Positions 8,247 through 16,610 are shown, numbered from the stretch's first letter. The stretch is 38,697 nucleotides of DNA from an uncultured Lachnospiraceae bacterium (GCA_937920345.1 CALGVA010000070.1:1-38697); one strand, 5' to 3'. Made by a program: numbers and translations. The notes: generated from the letters alone by a model not told the origin.

Positions 8247-9017
8247 ATGATCTTAGCGATTGACATCGGAAATACCAATATTGTGATCGGCTGTATCGAG
8301 GGAGAAAAGATCCGTTTTGTGGAGCGTGTGTCCACGAATCTGTCCAATACGGAACTGGAGTACGTGGTGGAGTTTCGCACGTTGTTTGAACTGTACCATA
8401 TCAGCATGGAAGAGATCACGGGCAGTATTATTTCTTCGGTAGTGCCGCCCGTCAATAATATCATCAAAGCGGCATTGGAGAAACTGTTCCAGAGAACGCC
8501 TCTCGTGGTGGGACCGGGACTGAAGACGGGATTGAATATCCTCATGGATAATCCGGGGCAGCTCGGCTCGGATCTGGTAGTCAATGCGGTGGCGGGACTG
8601 CAGTACTACGGTGCGCCGATTATCATGATCGACATGGGGACGGCGACGACGATCAGCGTGGTGGACGATAAGAAGAACTACATCGGCGGCATGATCCTGC
8701 CGGGTGTTAAGGTTTCGCTGGACTCTCTTGTCAATCGCACGTCCCAGCTTCCGCGGATCAGTCTGGAGGCGCCGAAGAAGGTAATCGGCAGGAATACCAT
8801 CGACTGTATGAAGAGCGGTATCGTGATGGGACAGGCAGCCTGCCTGGACGGCATGATCGAGAGAATTTTTGATGAACTCGGCTATGAAGCGCCGGTAGTG
8901 GCGACAGGCGGGCTGGCAGGAAGCATAGTTCCTTATTGTAAGAGAAAGATCGTATACGACAATGAATTGACCTTGAAAGGGCTGGGTATCATATATAACA
9001 AGAATACGGAGGGATAA
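8247..9017 (+). CDS. coaX: Type III pantothenate kinase
   Basis: CoaX phosphorylates pantothenate, the committed step of CoA synthesis, and unlike CoaA is not feedback-inhibited by CoA. The 256-residue protein begins MILAIDIGNTNIVIG, the phosphate-1 loop of the ASKHA fold, with the catalytic-region Asp in DIGNTN. It has GPGLKTGLNI, GSDLVVNA and the IDMGTATTISVV adenosine-side motif, then a Gly-rich VATGGLAG near the C-terminus. The length is standard. The ATG follows GGGAGCAGG. The coaBC start lies three bases after its stop, so both are one operon. Confidence 0.97.
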   Translation: MILAIDIGNTNIVIGCIEGEKIRFVERVSTNLSNTELEYVVEFRTLFELYHISMEEITGSIISSVVPPVNNIIKAALEKLFQRTPLVVGPGLKTGLNILMDNPGQLGSDLVVNAVAGLQYYGAPIIMIDMGTATTISVVDDKKNYIGGMILPGVKVSLDSLVNRTSQLPRISLEAPKKVIGRNTIDCMKSGIVMGQAACLDGMIERIFDELGYEAPVVATGGLAGSIVPYCKRKIVYDNELTLKGLGIIYNKNTEG

Positions 9018-9019
9018 AA

Positions 9020-10207
9020 ATGCTGGCAGGAAAACATATTTTACTCGGTGTCACGGGCAGCATAGCAGCATATAAGGCCGCCTCACTGGCCAGCATGCTG
9101 GTGAAGCAGAAGGCGGATGTGACCGTGATCATGACGCCAAACGCCACAAATTTTATCAATCCGATCACTTTTGAGTCGCTGACCGGCAACAAATGTCTGG
9201 TGGACACTTTTGACCGTAATTTCGAGTTTCAGGTGGAGCATGTGTCGCTGGCAAAGCAGACGGATGTAGTGCTCGTGGCGCCTGCATCGGCGAACGTGAT
9301 CGCGAAGGCGGCCCACGGTATCGCGGATGATATGCTGACAACGACGCTGCTTGCGTGTACTTGTCCGAAACTCTTTGCGCCGGCGATGAATACGAGGATG
9401 TATCAGAATCCTGTTGTGCAGGATAATATGGAGACGCTTGCACGGTACGGCATGGAAGTGATCACCCCCGCCAGCGGTTATCTGGCTTGCGGCGATACGG
9501 GCGAGGGCAAGATGCCGGAACCGGAAGTGCTCTACGAGCATATTATTAAAGCGCTGGCGCCCAAGGATCTGCAAGGCAGGAAGGTCCTGGTTACTGCGGG
9601 GCCTACGCGGGAGAAAATGGATCCGGTACGCTATATCAGCAATCATTCCACCGGCAAGATGGGATATGCTGTTGCCAGAGCGGCAATGATGCGGGGAGCG
9701 GATGTGACACTTGTGTCAGGAAAAGTAAATATCGAACCGCCTATAGATGTAAAAGTAGTCCCTGTCGTATCTGCTGCGGATATGGAACAGGCTGTAAAAG
9801 AGGCTGCGCCGGCACAGGATATCATCATTAAGGCGGCGGCGGTGGCGGATTATCGTCCGAGGGTGACTGCGGATGAGAAACTCAAGAAAAAAGATGAGGA
9901 GCTTTCCATAGAACTGGAACGCACGGAAGATATCCTGGCCTATCTCGGCGCCCACCGCAGGGAAGGGCAGTTTCTGTGCGGCTTTTCCATGGAGACGGAG
10001 CATATGCTGGAGAACTCCCGTGCCAAGCTTGCAAAGAAGAATATTGATATGATTGTTGCCAATAATCTGAAACAGGCGGGCGCAGGTTTCGGCACCGACA
10101 CAAATGTAGTGACGATTTTGACGAAAGAAGAGACGGTGGAACTGCCCATCATGAGTAAGGAAGAAGTGGCGGACAGGCTGCTGGATCATATTGTGAAGGC
10201 GTTGTAA
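9020..10207 (+). CDS. coaBC: Bifunctional phosphopantothenoylcysteine synthetase/decarboxylase
   Basis: A 395-residue two-domain enzyme. The N-terminal FMN-dependent CoaC half has GVTGSIAAYKA, His74 in VEHVSLA, the substrate clamp PAMNTRMYQNP and the catalytic Cys157 in LACGDTGEGKMPE. The C-terminal CoaB half begins near 188 with VLVTAGPTREKMDPVRYISN and continues with the Lys-rich loop KLKKKDE. It joins cysteine to 4'-phosphopantothenate and decarboxylates the product to 4'-phosphopantetheine. Its ribosome site (GGAGGG) overlaps the end of coaX. All key residues that can be recognised are present. Confidence 0.97.
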   Translation: MLAGKHILLGVTGSIAAYKAASLASMLVKQKADVTVIMTPNATNFINPITFESLTGNKCLVDTFDRNFEFQVEHVSLAKQTDVVLVAPASANVIAKAAHGIADDMLTTTLLACTCPKLFAPAMNTRMYQNPVVQDNMETLARYGMEVITPASGYLACGDTGEGKMPEPEVLYEHIIKALAPKDLQGRKVLVTAGPTREKMDPVRYISNHSTGKMGYAVARAAMMRGADVTLVSGKVNIEPPIDVKVVPVVSAADMEQAVKEAAPAQDIIIKAAAVADYRPRVTADEKLKKKDEELSIELERTEDILAYLGAHRREGQFLCGFSMETEHMLENSRAKLAKKNIDMIVANNLKQAGAGFGTDTNVVTILTKEETVELPIMSKEEVADRLLDHIVKAL

Positions 10208-10285
10208 AACTGTCATGCAGATATGGATGATCAAAAGGAGCAAAAAAGTTTATGCGCAACAAGCGGCGCAGAAATGGAGAAAAAT

Positions 10286-10834
10286 ATGAGAATCGGAATG
10301 GGTTACGATGTACATCGCCTGGTGGAAGGGCGCAGGCTGATTATGGGCGGTGTGGAAATACCTTATGATCAAGGACTCCTTGGACATTCGGATGCGGATG
10401 TGCTTCTGCATGCCATCATGGATGCACTGCTCGGAGCGGCGGCGCTGGGAGATATCGGGAAGCATTTTCCGGATACCGATCCTGCATATAAAGGAATCTC
10501 CTCCATAGAGCTGCTGAAGCGCGTGGGGGAGCTTCTTGTGGAGAACCGCTTCCTGATCGAAAATATCGATGCGACCATTATCGCCCAGGCGCCGAAGATG
10601 CGCCCGTATATTGACCGGATGCGGCAGAATATTGCGACGGCGCTTGAGATCGAGCCAGGGCAGGTAAATGTAAAAGCCACGACCGAAGAAGGGCTTGGTT
10701 TTACCGGTACGGGCGAAGGCATCTCCGCTCAGGCGATCTGTATGCTGACCAGTCCCAGAGAACTGTACAGCGAGGACGTCAGCGAGAAGAAATGTGGAGG
10801 GTGCGGCGGCTGTCCGAGGCAGTCTGCGCAGTGA
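10286..10834 (+). CDS. ispF: 2-C-methyl-D-erythritol 2,4-cyclodiphosphate synthase with a Cys-rich tail
   Basis: IspF makes the cyclic diphosphate intermediate of the MEP isoprenoid pathway and works as a trimer with active sites between subunits. Metal ligands Asp8, His10 (GYDVH) and His42 (DVLLHAIMD) are present, as is the C-terminal ATTEEGLGFTGTGEGISAQA signature near 133-152. The core ends near 160, the usual family length, but the protein continues about 22 residues to a tail containing KKCGGCGGCPRQ. That tail has three Cys in CGGCGGC spacing and could bind metal; its role is unknown. The start follows ATGGAGA; an open frame upstream allows earlier starts. It lies 78 bases after coaBC. 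Confidence 0.95.
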   Translation: MRIGMGYDVHRLVEGRRLIMGGVEIPYDQGLLGHSDADVLLHAIMDALLGAAALGDIGKHFPDTDPAYKGISSIELLKRVGELLVENRFLIENIDATIIAQAPKMRPYIDRMRQNIATALEIEPGQVNVKATTEEGLGFTGTGEGISAQAICMLTSPRELYSEDVSEKKCGGCGGCPRQSAQ

Positions 10835-10857
10835 TCTTTTCCGCAGACAGATTAGGA

Positions 10858-10886
10858 TTGACAAAATCCGTTTTTTTGCATATTCT
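10858..10886 (+). promoter_or_regulatory. Promoter for the T-box/cysE transcript
   Basis: Consensus TTGACA (10858-10863), a 17-base spacer and TATTCT (10881-10886), placed correctly for transcription to begin just before the T-box leader. Confidence 0.75.
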
Positions 10887-10889
10887 AAT

Positions 10890-11164
10890 AGCAGAAACTT
10901 ATCAGATGTAATGCAATGGATGAATGGATGCTGAAAGGGAAGAGTACCTTTGTCAGAAGCAGCAGAGAGGAACCGCCGCCGGCTGAAAACGGTTCTTGCG
11001 AAGAGAATGGGAAGTGCGCCCCGGAGTCCGGTCTTTGACCCGGCTGACCCCGTTACAGGTCTTGAGTGAAAGAGTGCAGACGCATTCTTTAAGTAGAGTG
11101 GAACCGCGGATCATTTCGTCTCTATTTCCGAACCGGAATAGGGCGGGAACCGCGGATTTTTATT
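10890..11164 (+). promoter_or_regulatory. T-box riboswitch, probably cysteine-specific
   Basis: The leader contains the conserved T-box AGTGGAACCGCGG (11097-11109). The 5' part has the AGAGAGGAACCGCC...GGCTGAAAACGGTTC stem I pattern. A TGC codon (11015-11017) lies in what should be the specifier bulge (GGGAAGTGCGCC), matching tRNA-Cys and the genes downstream (cysE, cysS). The terminator forms when CCGCGG at 11104-11109 pairs with CCGCGG at 11150-11155, enclosing a TATTTCCG/CGGAATA inner arm, followed by a T run to about 11163. Uncharged tRNA-Cys would favour read-through. The specifier assignment is inferred without an RNA fold. Confidence 0.88.
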
Positions 11165-11188
11165 TCATAGGAAAGTGCTCCGAATTTA

Positions 11189-11229
11189 CGAGGCTGCGAA
11201 GCAGATCTCGCAAACGAGCTTTGCTCGTT
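11189..11229 (+). repeat. Paired-hairpin repeat, copy 2 (diverged)
   Basis: The outer CGAG/CTCG pair and the inner CTGC-GAA-GCAG hairpin keep the layout of copy 1. The second hairpin AACGAGC-TTT-GCTCGTT is perfect. It sits between the T-box terminator and the cysE ribosome site. Confidence 0.6.
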
Positions 11230-11259
11230 TTGTTCTCCATTGCAGGAAAAGGAAAAAAC

Positions 11260-11934
11260 ATGGGTTTGATACAAAATATCAGGGAGGAGATCAGGATCAT
11301 ACGCGAACGTGACCCGGCGATCCACTCCAATATGGAAGTGTTCCTGTATCCCAGTTTCAAGGTGATGATCTATTACCGCATGGCGCATAAGATGTATCTG
11401 AAAGGACATTACTTTCTGGCAAGATGGATCTCGCAGAAAGGTGTGCGGAAGACAGGGATCGAGATTCATCCCGGGGCGCAGATCGGGAAAGGATTTTTCA
11501 TAGATCACGGCAATGGCGTGATCATCGGGGAGACTACGGTCATCGGTGACAACGTGACGCTGTATCAGGGCGTGACGCTGGGCGGTACCGGCAAGGAGCA
11601 GGGCAAACGTCACCCCACGGTCGGGAACAATGTCATGATCAGTACAGGCGCTAAAGTGCTGGGGTCCTTTAAGATTGGTGACAACAGCAAGATCGGAGCA
11701 GGCAGCGTGGTATTAGAGGAAGTACCACCCAACTCCACGGTAGTTGGTGTGCCGGGACGGGTGGTGAAGCGCAATAACAGGTTGCTGCCACAGGAAGAAT
11801 TGGATCAGATCAACCTGCCCGATCCTGTCAGGGAGGATATAGCGGGATTACAGCGAGCCAATACGGAACTGACGAACAGACTGCTTGATCTGGAGAGAGA
11901 AGTCAGAAGCCGGAACAAGCAGGCAGAATTATGA
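11260..11934 (+). CDS. cysE: Serine O-acetyltransferase
   Basis: CysE makes O-acetylserine from serine and acetyl-CoA, the precursor for cysteine. The 224-residue protein has a short helical N-terminus, then left-handed beta-helix hexapeptide repeats from about 66 (IEIHPGAQIGKGFFIDHGNG). Active-site Asp82/His83 and His118 (KRHPT) are visible, with the signature GVTLGGTGKEQGKRHP. It ends in a charged helix (DIAGLQRANTELTNRLLDLE) that could form a coiled coil. The start at 11260 follows GGAAAAGGAAAA; the frame stays open through the T-box leader, but that part is untranslated RNA. Control is by the T-box. Confidence 0.96.
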   Translation: MGLIQNIREEIRIIRERDPAIHSNMEVFLYPSFKVMIYYRMAHKMYLKGHYFLARWISQKGVRKTGIEIHPGAQIGKGFFIDHGNGVIIGETTVIGDNVTLYQGVTLGGTGKEQGKRHPTVGNNVMISTGAKVLGSFKIGDNSKIGAGSVVLEEVPPNSTVVGVPGRVVKRNNRLLPQEELDQINLPDPVREDIAGLQRANTELTNRLLDLEREVRSRNKQAEL

Positions 11935-12066
11935 ATGTTAGTATATCAGATTGAAAGTTACAATTTGGAATTGCGGGATTTGTGCCTGTGCGCACTAGAC
12001 ACAAACTCGTCAGAGGTACTGTTATAACAAAGTGAAACTAAGACGTGCGCAGAAACGGGGATCAAT

Positions 12067-13476
12067 ATGAAGGTTTTTAACACACTGTCAAGACAAAAGG
12101 AAGAGTTCGTGCCGCTGCAGGAGGGAAAGGTCAGCATGTACGTATGCGGTCCTACCGTGTACAATCTGATTCATATCGGAAATGCCAGACCGATGATCAT
12201 CTTTGACACGGCGAGACGGTATATGGAGCATAAGGGATATGAGGTCAATTACGTCTCTAATTTTACCGATGTGGACGATAAGATCATTAAGAAGGCAAAT
12301 GAGGAAGGCGTGGACCCTTCCGTGATTTCAGAACGCTATATTGCGGAGTGCCGTAAAGATATGGAGGCGCTTAACGTGAAGGAAGCGACCACGCACCCGA
12401 AGGCGACGCAGGAGATCGGCGGCATGATTGAGATGATACAGACGCTGATCGATAAAGGGCACGCATATGTGGCGCAGGACGGCACGGTATATTACAGGAC
12501 GAGAAGTTTTCAGGGATACGGTAAGCTGTCGCACAAGAACCTCGATGATCTTCGAAGCGGCGGCCGTTCCCTGTTGGTGTCCGGTGAAGACCAGAAGCAG
12601 GACCCGCTTGATTTCGTGCTCTGGAAGCCTAAGAAGGAGGGCGAGCCGTACTGGGAGTCACCCTGGTGCGACGGCCGTCCGGGCTGGCACATCGAGTGCT
12701 CCGTGATGAGTAAAAAGTATCTCGGTGATCAGATCGATATCCATGCGGGCGGCGAGGATCTGATCTTCCCGCATCATGAGAACGAGATCGCGCAGTCTGA
12801 GGCGGCCAATGATAAAGCGTTTGCGAAATACTGGCTGCACAACGGGTTTTTGAATATTGATAATAAGAAAATGTCCAAGTCTGCGGGAAACTTCTTTACC
12901 GTCAGGGACATCAGTGAGAAATACGATCTGCAGGTACTGCGGTTCTTTATGCTCTCGGCGCACTACCGGAGTCCGCTTAACTTCAGCGCGGATCTGATGG
13001 AAGCGGCCAGGAACGGACTGGACCGTATTGTAACCAGTGTATCGAATCTGAATTATCTGATGGATAAAGTGCAGGATACGGGGATGAGTGCGCAGGAAAA
13101 AGCTTTGGCTGAGGAGGCGCAGGGCTTTATCAAGAAGTTTGACGAGGCGATGGACGACGATTTTAACACGGCGGATGCCGTTTCGGCCATTTTTGAACTG
13201 GTAAAATTCGCGAATACGCATGTGACGGAGCAGTCCGGCAAGGCTTTTATACAGGCGATGAAGGATGAGATTGTGATGCTGTCCGATATCTGTGGTCTGA
13301 TCGTAGAGAAAAAAGAGGAGATTCTGGATACGGAGATCGAGGCGCTGATTCAGGAAAGACAGGATGCAAGAAAAGCGAAGAACTTTGCCAGAGCAGACGA
13401 GATTCGTGATGCGTTAGCGGCACAGGGCATTATTCTGGAAGATACACGAGAGGGCGTCAAATGGAAGAGAGCATGA
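12067..13476 (+). CDS. cysS: Cysteinyl-tRNA synthetase
   Basis: A 469-residue class I synthetase that charges tRNA-Cys. Zinc ligands include Cys27 (YVCGPTVYN), Cys211 (IECSVMS) and the HHENE group at 236-240. The HIGH-type motif is HIGN at 36-39, and KMSKS is at 268-272. The length is normal. The 132-base gap after cysE has no clear terminator, so the T-box probably controls both. The 3' end overlaps mrnC. The grouping cysE-cysS-mrnC-rlmB is the classical Firmicutes order. Confidence 0.98.
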   Translation: MKVFNTLSRQKEEFVPLQEGKVSMYVCGPTVYNLIHIGNARPMIIFDTARRYMEHKGYEVNYVSNFTDVDDKIIKKANEEGVDPSVISERYIAECRKDMEALNVKEATTHPKATQEIGGMIEMIQTLIDKGHAYVAQDGTVYYRTRSFQGYGKLSHKNLDDLRSGGRSLLVSGEDQKQDPLDFVLWKPKKEGEPYWESPWCDGRPGWHIECSVMSKKYLGDQIDIHAGGEDLIFPHHENEIAQSEAANDKAFAKYWLHNGFLNIDNKKMSKSAGNFFTVRDISEKYDLQVLRFFMLSAHYRSPLNFSADLMEAARNGLDRIVTSVSNLNYLMDKVQDTGMSAQEKALAEEAQGFIKKFDEAMDDDFNTADAVSAIFELVKFANTHVTEQSGKAFIQAMKDEIVMLSDICGLIVEKKEEILDTEIEALIQERQDARKAKNFARADEIRDALAAQGIILEDTREGVKWKRA

Positions 13477-13901
13477 CGATCTTAGAGGCGATCAAGAGAG
13501 ATTTCGGATGCGGGCAGGTCGATATCCGGACCTATTCCCCTTTGACGTTAGCGTATATCGGTGACGCCATCTATGATCTGGTGATCCGGACGATCGTGGT
13601 GGAGCGGGGCAACCGCTCTGCCGATAAGCTGCATAAGAAGACGGTGACCTATGTGAATGCCCGTGTGCAGGCGAGGATGATCGAGGCGCTGGAAAATGAT
13701 CTGACGGAGGAGGAGACTGCAGTCTATCACCGCGGGCGCAATGCCAAATCCTACTCGTCGGCCAAGAACGCATCCGTGATAGAGTACCGTAAGGCGACGG
13801 GATTAGAGGCACTTTGCGGTTATCTGTATCTGCAGGGGCAGCAGGAACGGCTGTTGTATCTGATCCGTACGGCGATCGAGAAAATAAATATGACGATATA
13901 A
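13461..13901 (+). CDS. mrnC: Mini-ribonuclease III
   Basis: A 146-residue RNase III catalytic domain without a double-stranded RNA-binding domain. In Bacillus this enzyme trims 23S rRNA precursors. Seen here: SPLTLAYIGDAIYDLVIR with Asp35 in the catalytic position, the RGRNAKSYSSAKNASVIEYR segment, and ATGLEALCGYLYL near the C-terminus, containing the second acidic cluster. Two starts are possible: 13461, overlapping cysS by 16 bases, or 13473, where ATGA overlaps the cysS stop. Both have purine-rich sites, so the first four residues are uncertain. Confidence 0.95.
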   Translation: MEESMTILEAIKRDFGCGQVDIRTYSPLTLAYIGDAIYDLVIRTIVVERGNRSADKLHKKTVTYVNARVQARMIEALENDLTEEETAVYHRGRNAKSYSSAKNASVIEYRKATGLEALCGYLYLQGQQERLLYLIRTAIEKINMTI

Positions 13902-14012
13902 GCCGACAGCATTTGCATTATGTATGACCGCCAGACAGCATATGACCTGGTAGTGGAATGCAGCGGCACAGGCTGGACAGAATACATCGTTAGAAGGGAA
14001 CAAAATACTATT

Positions 14013-14753
14013 ATGGCATATTCAGAATATACAATAGAGGGGCGAAACGCCGTCTTAGAGGCATTTCGTGCCGGCAGAACGATAGACAAGCTGTTCGTAC
14101 AGGACGGCTGCCAGGACGGACCGGTTCTGACCATCAAGCGGGAAGCGTCGAAGCAGGGCACGCTGATTAAATATGTGGCGAAGGAGCGGCTGGACCAGAT
14201 GTCAGAGACAGGCAGACATCAGGGAGTCATTGCCTATGCGGCGGCATATGCCTATGCGGAGGTAGAAGATATTTTACAAAAAGCAAGAGATCAGGGAGAA
14301 GCGCCTTTTATTTTTCTGCTGGATAATATTGAAGACCCGCATAACCTGGGCGCGATCATCCGTACCGCGAATCTGGCAGGTGCGCACGGCGTCATTATAC
14401 CGAAAAACCGGGCGGTCGGGTTGACGGCGACAGTGGCGAAAGCTTCCGCAGGCGCGATCAACTATACGCCAGTCGCCAAAGTGACGAACCTGGGACAGAC
14501 GATAGAAGAGTTGAAGAAAGAAGGCTTATGGTTCGTATGTGCGGATATGGACGGCACCTGTATGTACGATCTGGACTTAAAAGGCGCGATCGGGCTGGTG
14601 ATCGGCAGTGAGGGAAACGGTGTAGGCCGTCTGGTAAAGGAAAAGTGTGACTTCACAGCGTCGATTCCGATGAAGGGTGACATTGACTCGCTGAACGCTT
14701 CTGTGGCGGCGGGCGTGCTGGCTTATGAGATCGTGCGGCAGAGGCGGGGATGA
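14013..14753 (+). CDS. rlmB: 23S rRNA (guanosine-2'-O-)methyltransferase RlmB family
   Basis: A 246-residue SPOUT methyltransferase of the TrmH/RlmB group. An N-terminal substrate-binding part (YTIEGRNAVLEAFRAGRTID) is followed by the knotted domain with LLDNIEDPHNLGAIIRTA (motif 1), LVIGSEGNGVGRLV (motif 2) and IPMKGDIDSLNASVAAGVLAYE (motif 3). These form the S-adenosylmethionine knot and Ser/Asn site. The start at 14013 is chosen because the family normally begins just before IEGRNAVLEA; the frame is open from 13920 but those residues are atypical. The target nucleotide is assumed from the family. Confidence 0.92.
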   Translation: MAYSEYTIEGRNAVLEAFRAGRTIDKLFVQDGCQDGPVLTIKREASKQGTLIKYVAKERLDQMSETGRHQGVIAYAAAYAYAEVEDILQKARDQGEAPFIFLLDNIEDPHNLGAIIRTANLAGAHGVIIPKNRAVGLTATVAKASAGAINYTPVAKVTNLGQTIEELKKEGLWFVCADMDGTCMYDLDLKGAIGLVIGSEGNGVGRLVKEKCDFTASIPMKGDIDSLNASVAAGVLAYEIVRQRRG

Positions 14754-14792
14754 CAGGCACAACGGGTCGGATAGAAAGTCAGCTGATGGGAA

Positions 14793-16610
14793 ATGAAAAA
14801 AATAAATGAAATATTACTGGTCTTGATCTTCATATTGACAGCGGTTCTGGCGGCGGCGGTCGGTTTAAAAGCGTACGAGATCTATGACACAAAAAGGCAG
14901 CTTGCGAAGGAGCAGGAAGAACTGGAAATGGCGCAGGTGTTTGAGCGGAATCGCGAGGCACAGAGCCGTGTGCGCAAGATGCAGGCGGAGATCATGGAGC
15001 GGGCGGAAAACAGAGAGGAACTGGAACTCTTTATCACACAAATCCAGAGCGGCGGCGGACAGGGAGCGGCCGAACGATTGTCGGACAGCAGTGTATCCGT
15101 GAACGGGTCGGTATCCGGTAACAGGACCGTATCCGGAAACACAGGGGCATTCGGCTGCGGTACGGTGTCCGGGAATATAGCGGGGTCCGGTTATGGCACG
15201 GTGTCCGGGAATATAGCGGGGCCCGGTTGTAGTACGGTATCCGGGAATATAGCGGAGCCCGGTTGTGGTACGGTATCCGGGAATATAGCGGGGCCCGGTT
15301 ATGGCACGGTATCCGGAAACGCGGCGGTACCGGGCGGTGAGACAGTGTCGGGCAATGACACGGTATCGGGTAACATGACGGTGTCCGGTAATATAACTGC
15401 ATGGAATAGCGGGCCGGTGTCTGGTAATGGGACAGTATCAGCGAATGCGTCGGTTTCAGATAATCGTTCCGTGTCGGAGAACACTATTTTCGATGCATGG
15501 CGCGGGATCTATGAACAGCCGGGCGGCATGACACTGGCACAGCGCAGAGAACTGCGGACCTCTTTGCAGGAGACGCTGGAGGTGAATCAGTCTGACAGGG
15601 AACGGATCGCGGAGAACCGATATGATTTTTCAGGACTGAAGATTGCCTGTCTGGGTGACAGCATCACAGCGGCTTCTAATCTGGAAAGCGAGGAAGGATA
15701 TCAGCAGTATTCCTATCCGGCCAGACTGAAAGAACTGCTTGGTGCAAAAGAGGTTTATAATCTGGGAATCGGCGGTTCCTCCATCGGCCGGTACTGGTCG
15801 GACCCTTACGTGGAGCGCTATCGGGAGATACCGGAAGATACGGATGTGATCATCGTGATGGGTGGCACAAATGACGGATTCTGCGTGTCAAACAAGGAGT
15901 TCGGCAATCTGGAGGACCGGGCGCAGCGTACATTCTGCGGCGATCTGGATGAGTTGATGCGCGGACTGCGGGAACATTATCCGGATGCGGAGATTTTCTT
16001 TGCGACGCCGCTTCCGAACGTGCTGCAGGATTATCTGATGAGCGAGCGGGAGTATCTGCTGCCGCAGCAGAGATTTGCGGAGACCATCACGACATTGGCA
16101 CAGGAATATGATTATGAAGTGATCGACCTGTATAATTCCAACATTCTCGATTCCCACGATGCGAACGTCGTGGCAGAGTATATACCGGACGGCGTGCACG
16201 GCAGCCATGCGGGATATCAGGTCATGGCGGAGCATTTTGCGGCGGAAATCATAGAACATTATGATGAAAGTGCGGAGGAGGATCAGGATTCGGAAGAGGA
16301 GGCGGCAGCGGGGGAAGGTATGGAACCGGAAGAGACCGGTAATGCGGAGAAAGATATGAAACCGGGAGAGGATGCTGCGTCAGGGGAAGGTATGGAACCG
16401 GAAGAGACCGGTAATGCGGAGAAAGATATGAAACCGGAAGAGGATGCTGCGTCAGGAGACGGTATGGAACCGGAAGAGAACGGTAATGCCGGGGAGCAAG
16501 ATACAGAAACGGAAGCGGCAGACGCGGCGCAGACAACGGAATCGAAAGAGACGGATGACGGGGAAGACAGAATGGAAACAGATTCGGAAGCTGCAGACGG
16601 CGGAACATGA
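14793..16610 (+). CDS. Membrane-anchored SGNH/GDSL hydrolase with VSGN repeats
   Basis: A 605-residue protein. A signal-anchor helix (about 5-27) is followed by a charged coiled coil (31-83), then a low-complexity region (101-230) with 15 VSxN units, then an SGNH hydrolase domain (about 280-490), then an acidic tail. The catalytic blocks are complete: GDSI with Ser290, NLGIGGSS at 323-330, GGTN at 357-360, and DGVHGSHAG with Asp466 and His469. It should be an esterase or lipase-like enzyme outside the membrane; its substrate is unknown and might be a cell-wall acyl group. The acidic tail repeats a 24-residue unit. It sits between rlmB and sigH, where many Firmicutes have yacP. Confidence 0.85.
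   Translation: MKKINEILLVLIFILTAVLAAAVGLKAYEIYDTKRQLAKEQEELEMAQVFERNREAQSRVRKMQAEIMERAENREELELFITQIQSGGGQGAAERLSDSSVSVNGSVSGNRTVSGNTGAFGCGTVSGNIAGSGYGTVSGNIAGPGCSTVSGNIAEPGCGTVSGNIAGPGYGTVSGNAAVPGGETVSGNDTVSGNMTVSGNITAWNSGPVSGNGTVSANASVSDNRSVSENTIFDAWRGIYEQPGGMTLAQRRELRTSLQETLEVNQSDRERIAENRYDFSGLKIACLGDSITAASNLESEEGYQQYSYPARLKELLGAKEVYNLGIGGSSIGRYWSDPYVERYREIPEDTDVIIVMGGTNDGFCVSNKEFGNLEDRAQRTFCGDLDELMRGLREHYPDAEIFFATPLPNVLQDYLMSEREYLLPQQRFAETITTLAQEYDYEVIDLYNSNILDSHDANVVAEYIPDGVHGSHAGYQVMAEHFAAEIIEHYDESAEEDQDSEEEAAAGEGMEPEETGNAEKDMKPGEDAASGEGMEPEETGNAEKDMKPEEDAASGDGMEPEENGNAGEQDTETEAADAAQTTESKETDDGEDRMETDSEAADGGT
15093..15482 (+). repeat. Coding repeat: VSxN units in exact six-residue phase
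   Basis: Encodes residues 101-230. VS(G/V/A/D/E)N starts at residues 101, 107, 113, 125, 137, 149, 161, 173, 185, 191, 197, 209, 215, 221 and 227. Every interval is 6 or 12 residues (18 or 36 bases). The central 36-base units (GTVSGNIAGPGY type) are nearly identical in DNA, showing recent duplication. Confidence 0.9.
16308..16523 (+). repeat. Coding repeat: 24-residue acidic units
   Basis: Encodes about residues 506-577. The unit GEGMEPEETGNAEKDM... begins at residues 506, 530 and, as a variant, 554, a 72-base period. The first two copies are almost identical in DNA. Confidence 0.85.

Noticed and set aside
10253..10360. Short frame (35 codons) with a good AAAGGAG site before ispF
   Set aside because: It overlaps ispF in another frame, is Arg/Gly-rich without any pattern, and most likely arises by chance.
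10996..11259. N-terminal extension of cysE through the leader
   Set aside because: The open frame runs across the T-box, its terminator and a hairpin repeat. The family start and ribosome site are at 11260.
15093..15482. CRISPR-like direct repeats
   Set aside because: The 18/36-base repeats are in frame inside a coding gene with no unique spacers, so they are protein repeats.
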